Source: Eubacteriales bacterium (GTDB lineage: Bacteria > Bacillota > Clostridia > Christensenellales > CAG-138). Taken from it: a DNA stretch of 7,191 bases. Below the pieces are notes generated by a model that saw only the letters and a program-made list of their open reading frames with translations, did no database searches and was not told where the DNA came from. Below, in pieces: positions 5,465 through 7,191 of the stretch. The first letter of the stretch is position 1. Each line of letters begins with the position of its first letter. The DNA is taken from assembly GCA_028703645.1 (NCBI GenBank), contig JAQVML010000059.1, positions 1-7,191 of the forward strand, given 5' to 3'. The translations under genes were made by a program, and so were the position numbers.

Positions 5465-7191
5465 TTAGTCCTGTGTAAAATACGCTTCGATTTCAGAAAG
5501 CGGTCTGCCCATATAGTCCGCTATGCTCTGCTTGAGCTGACCCGCGCGATCCTTTAAAATCTGTTTTTTGTAGTCTTGCGCGTAGTCGTTCCACTCTTTG
5601 TGGAGATCCTTCGGCCAACGCGCGCGTTCGAGCACCATTTCTTCCTCGATTTGACCCGTCAACTTGTCAAATTCCGCAAGCACCGATTCCTGAGACAGAT
5701 CATGCTGCAGCAAATACGCAAGCCGCTTTAAAAACAAATCTTGAAACGTCGGGTTCTTGATCAGCTTGCGCGGTATGATATCCCAAGCGCCCGTCAGCAA
5801 AGCATCAAAGCTTGCGTCGCTATTCATGCTCAGATCCAAATCAAACAGCGCGTAATGCCACTTGCCGTCGCCTTCCATGCTGCGATAATACCGAACATTC
5901 ATTCCAAGATCACGATTCGCGGAATATGCCTCGTAGATCATCCAGTCAATCATACTCGAAAAATCAATCTGGTTTTCTACATAACGATAGTATTCCTCCT
6001 GCGTCAAATCATGCTCTTTGGCATAACGCATCAAAGAAGTAAACTCTTTGTTCTCCTCCCGGTATGGCCGGTGCATTTCCACGCTGTCCTCCGATACGCC
6101 GAAATGCTCCGCAAAATAGCCGGAACCGATCGCTTCCTTCAGCGCATAGAGCCCCATATATTCGCCGTTAAAATACGTGGCAACATACTGTGCCGCCATC
6201 ACGCAGAGCGAGGGCGAGGTTCGATACGCAATGTTGGTAAACAGTTCGTCGCGAATGACCGCCAAGCGCATGTCGCTTCCATTGCGAAGCAAAAGATTAT
6301 GAAATATGGTCGTTCTGCCGTCCTCAAACAGCGGATAGTTGAGCACATCGTTTCCGTAACACGAGCGGAAGCAGAGTTTCATGGAGGGCTTGCCATACCC
6401 GTTGGTCTGGCGGGTCATGTTGCCATGCAGTCGAAACCCGCAGTTCACGGTGAATCTATCCTCATCGGATTGATACTCAATCACCGCAGCGCGCTCCCAA
6501 AGATCGTTAAATAGATTTGCATTCGCCTGAACACTGTCCGGGCCGATCAAGTTTCCCGGTTCCGTCGTCAGGCAGAGAATCGGGAGCGTATGTGAAACAT
6601 GGAACAGATACGTCTGCGTCTCAACATCGCTTCTTAAAAGTCCGCTTTGAAAAGACGCGGCGCGAATCACGGTGTTGCTGTCGATCGAAATCGGGCCCTG
6701 ATAGCGCGTCGACTGCTCGGTCGGCGTAGATCCGTCCGTCGTGTACCGAATATCGGCGGAAGGATCGGAGCAGCGAATCGTTAGCTGAAATGCTTCCGTA
6801 TGCCGCAAGGTGTCGTCCGAAAAATACGGTTTGGGTGCATATCCCTTGACGTAATTGTTTCCGTTTGCTTCACCGGGCGTAGGATTGGCATAAAACACAC
6901 GCTCGGAATTCGCGCTCGTCAGCCGTCCTGCCGAGCCGCCCGCACGAACGGCGCCGGTTTCAAGCGAGTCCACACGGCAGCCGTTGGGATCGGAGAGGTA
7001 GATCGTCTCCCCCGCCGCAATAGAAAAAGAAGCCGTCGTAAGGGAATCTGCGACCGCTCCATTTTTTGCATCGACTACGAGATAGCCGCTCGCCGGTATG
7101 TTTACATCCGGAAACTGCCAGCGCTTCCGTTCCGAAAGCGAATCCGACAGATACCAGCCTTTCAAGCACACCTCTTGACTGGTATTGTTTT
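5465..7191 (-). CDS. CotH kinase-family protein with lamin-tail domain, 5' end outside the window
   Basis: The open frame continues past the right edge, so this is a 574-residue C-terminal part. The GTG at 7171 is internal: the codons before it read NNTSQEV, the middle of a lamin-tail Y-N-N-T motif. Window residues (first full codon = 1): lamin-tail remainder about 1-105, with LKGWYLSD and IPASGYLVVDAKN; chitobiase C-terminal-like beta domain about 117-196, with YTTDGSTP and RAASFQSG; CotH domain about 200-560. CotH landmarks are GFRLHGNMTRQ (251-261), FNGEYMGLYALKEAIG (340-355), N425-R-D427-x-x-x-N431 and FDLDLSMN (449-456), which keeps both Asp of the D-x-D motif. It is paralogous to the other CotH protein in the window but carries the canonical acidic pair. 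It probably acts outside the membrane, though its signal peptide is not visible. It ends 153 bp before rarA, and no intrinsic terminator is seen. Confidence 0.92.
   Translation of the reverse strand, partial: NNTSQEVCLKGWYLSDSLSERKRWQFPDVNIPASGYLVVDAKNGAVADSLTTASFSIAAGETIYLSDPNGCRVDSLETGAVRAGGSAGRLTSANSERVFYANPTPGEANGNNYVKGYAPKPYFSDDTLRHTEAFQLTIRCSDPSADIRYTTDGSTPTEQSTRYQGPISIDSNTVIRAASFQSGLLRSDVETQTYLFHVSHTLPILCLTTEPGNLIGPDSVQANANLFNDLWERAAVIEYQSDEDRFTVNCGFRLHGNMTRQTNGYGKPSMKLCFRSCYGNDVLNYPLFEDGRTTIFHNLLLRNGSDMRLAVIRDELFTNIAYRTSPSLCVMAAQYVATYFNGEYMGLYALKEAIGSGYFAEHFGVSEDSVEMHRPYREENKEFTSLMRYAKEHDLTQEEYYRYVENQIDFSSMIDWMIYEAYSANRDLGMNVRYYRSMEGDGKWHYALFDLDLSMNSDASFDALLTGAWDIIPRKLIKNPTFQDLFLKRLAYLLQHDLSQESVLAEFDKLTGQIEEEMVLERARWPKDLHKEWNDYAQDYKKQILKDRAGQLKQSIADYMGRPLSEIEAYFTQD

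Noticed and set aside
5741..6514. Plus-strand open frame of 257 codons
   Set aside because: It is antisense to the partial CotH gene, whose domains are clear; no recognisable family or separate context supports it.
5465..7171. GTG at 7171 as the true start of the right-hand CotH gene
   Set aside because: The frame stays open to the window edge, and the preceding codons spell NNTSQEV, the middle of a lamin-tail motif, so the gene is cut by the edge.

Overview
The window is a compact, single-direction stretch: every gene I can support reads on the minus strand, so transcription runs from high to low coordinates. Strong AGGAG-type ribosome binding sites, a mid-range base composition judged by eye, a RarA-type ATPase in a normal bacterial context and large CotH proteins carrying lamin-tail domains point to a Gram-positive, Clostridia-like bacterium. 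That placement is inference; no rRNA or tRNA gene is present to confirm it.

In order of transcription: (1) 7191-5465, the 3' part of a secreted or surface CotH-kinase-like protein whose beginning lies outside the window. It has a lamin-tail domain remnant, a chitobiase C-terminal-type beta domain and a CotH domain. (2) 5311-3947, rarA (mgsA), a replication-fork AAA+ ATPase. Its 153-bp leader holds a perfect 8-bp hairpin and a second dyad. (3) 3931-3482, a small two-helix membrane protein of the DUF3592 type, 15 bp after rarA and probably co-transcribed with it. (4) 3481-3290, an intergenic control region with a good extended -10 promoter and a run of helically phased A-tracts upstream of it. 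(5) 3289-140, a 1049-residue membrane-anchored protein with three lamin-tail domains, the same chitobiase-type domain and a CotH domain. (6) 81-1, the first 27 codons of a gene whose N-terminus looks like a VTC-type polyphosphate polymerase, 58 bp after the CotH gene.

Two paralogous CotH proteins therefore flank the housekeeping pair rarA/DUF3592, and the downstream CotH gene appears to share an operon with a VTC-domain gene. CotH of Bacillus is an atypical protein kinase acting on spore coat proteins, and VTC domains make polyphosphate. The pairing suggests a phosphate-transfer or surface-modification module, but the substrates cannot be read from the sequence.

The most notable details are: an A10 run in the large CotH gene where either a one-base gain or loss brings an almost immediate stop; the replacement of the second Asp of the D-x-D motif by Cys in that protein while the paralog keeps it; and the phased A-tract array upstream of its promoter.
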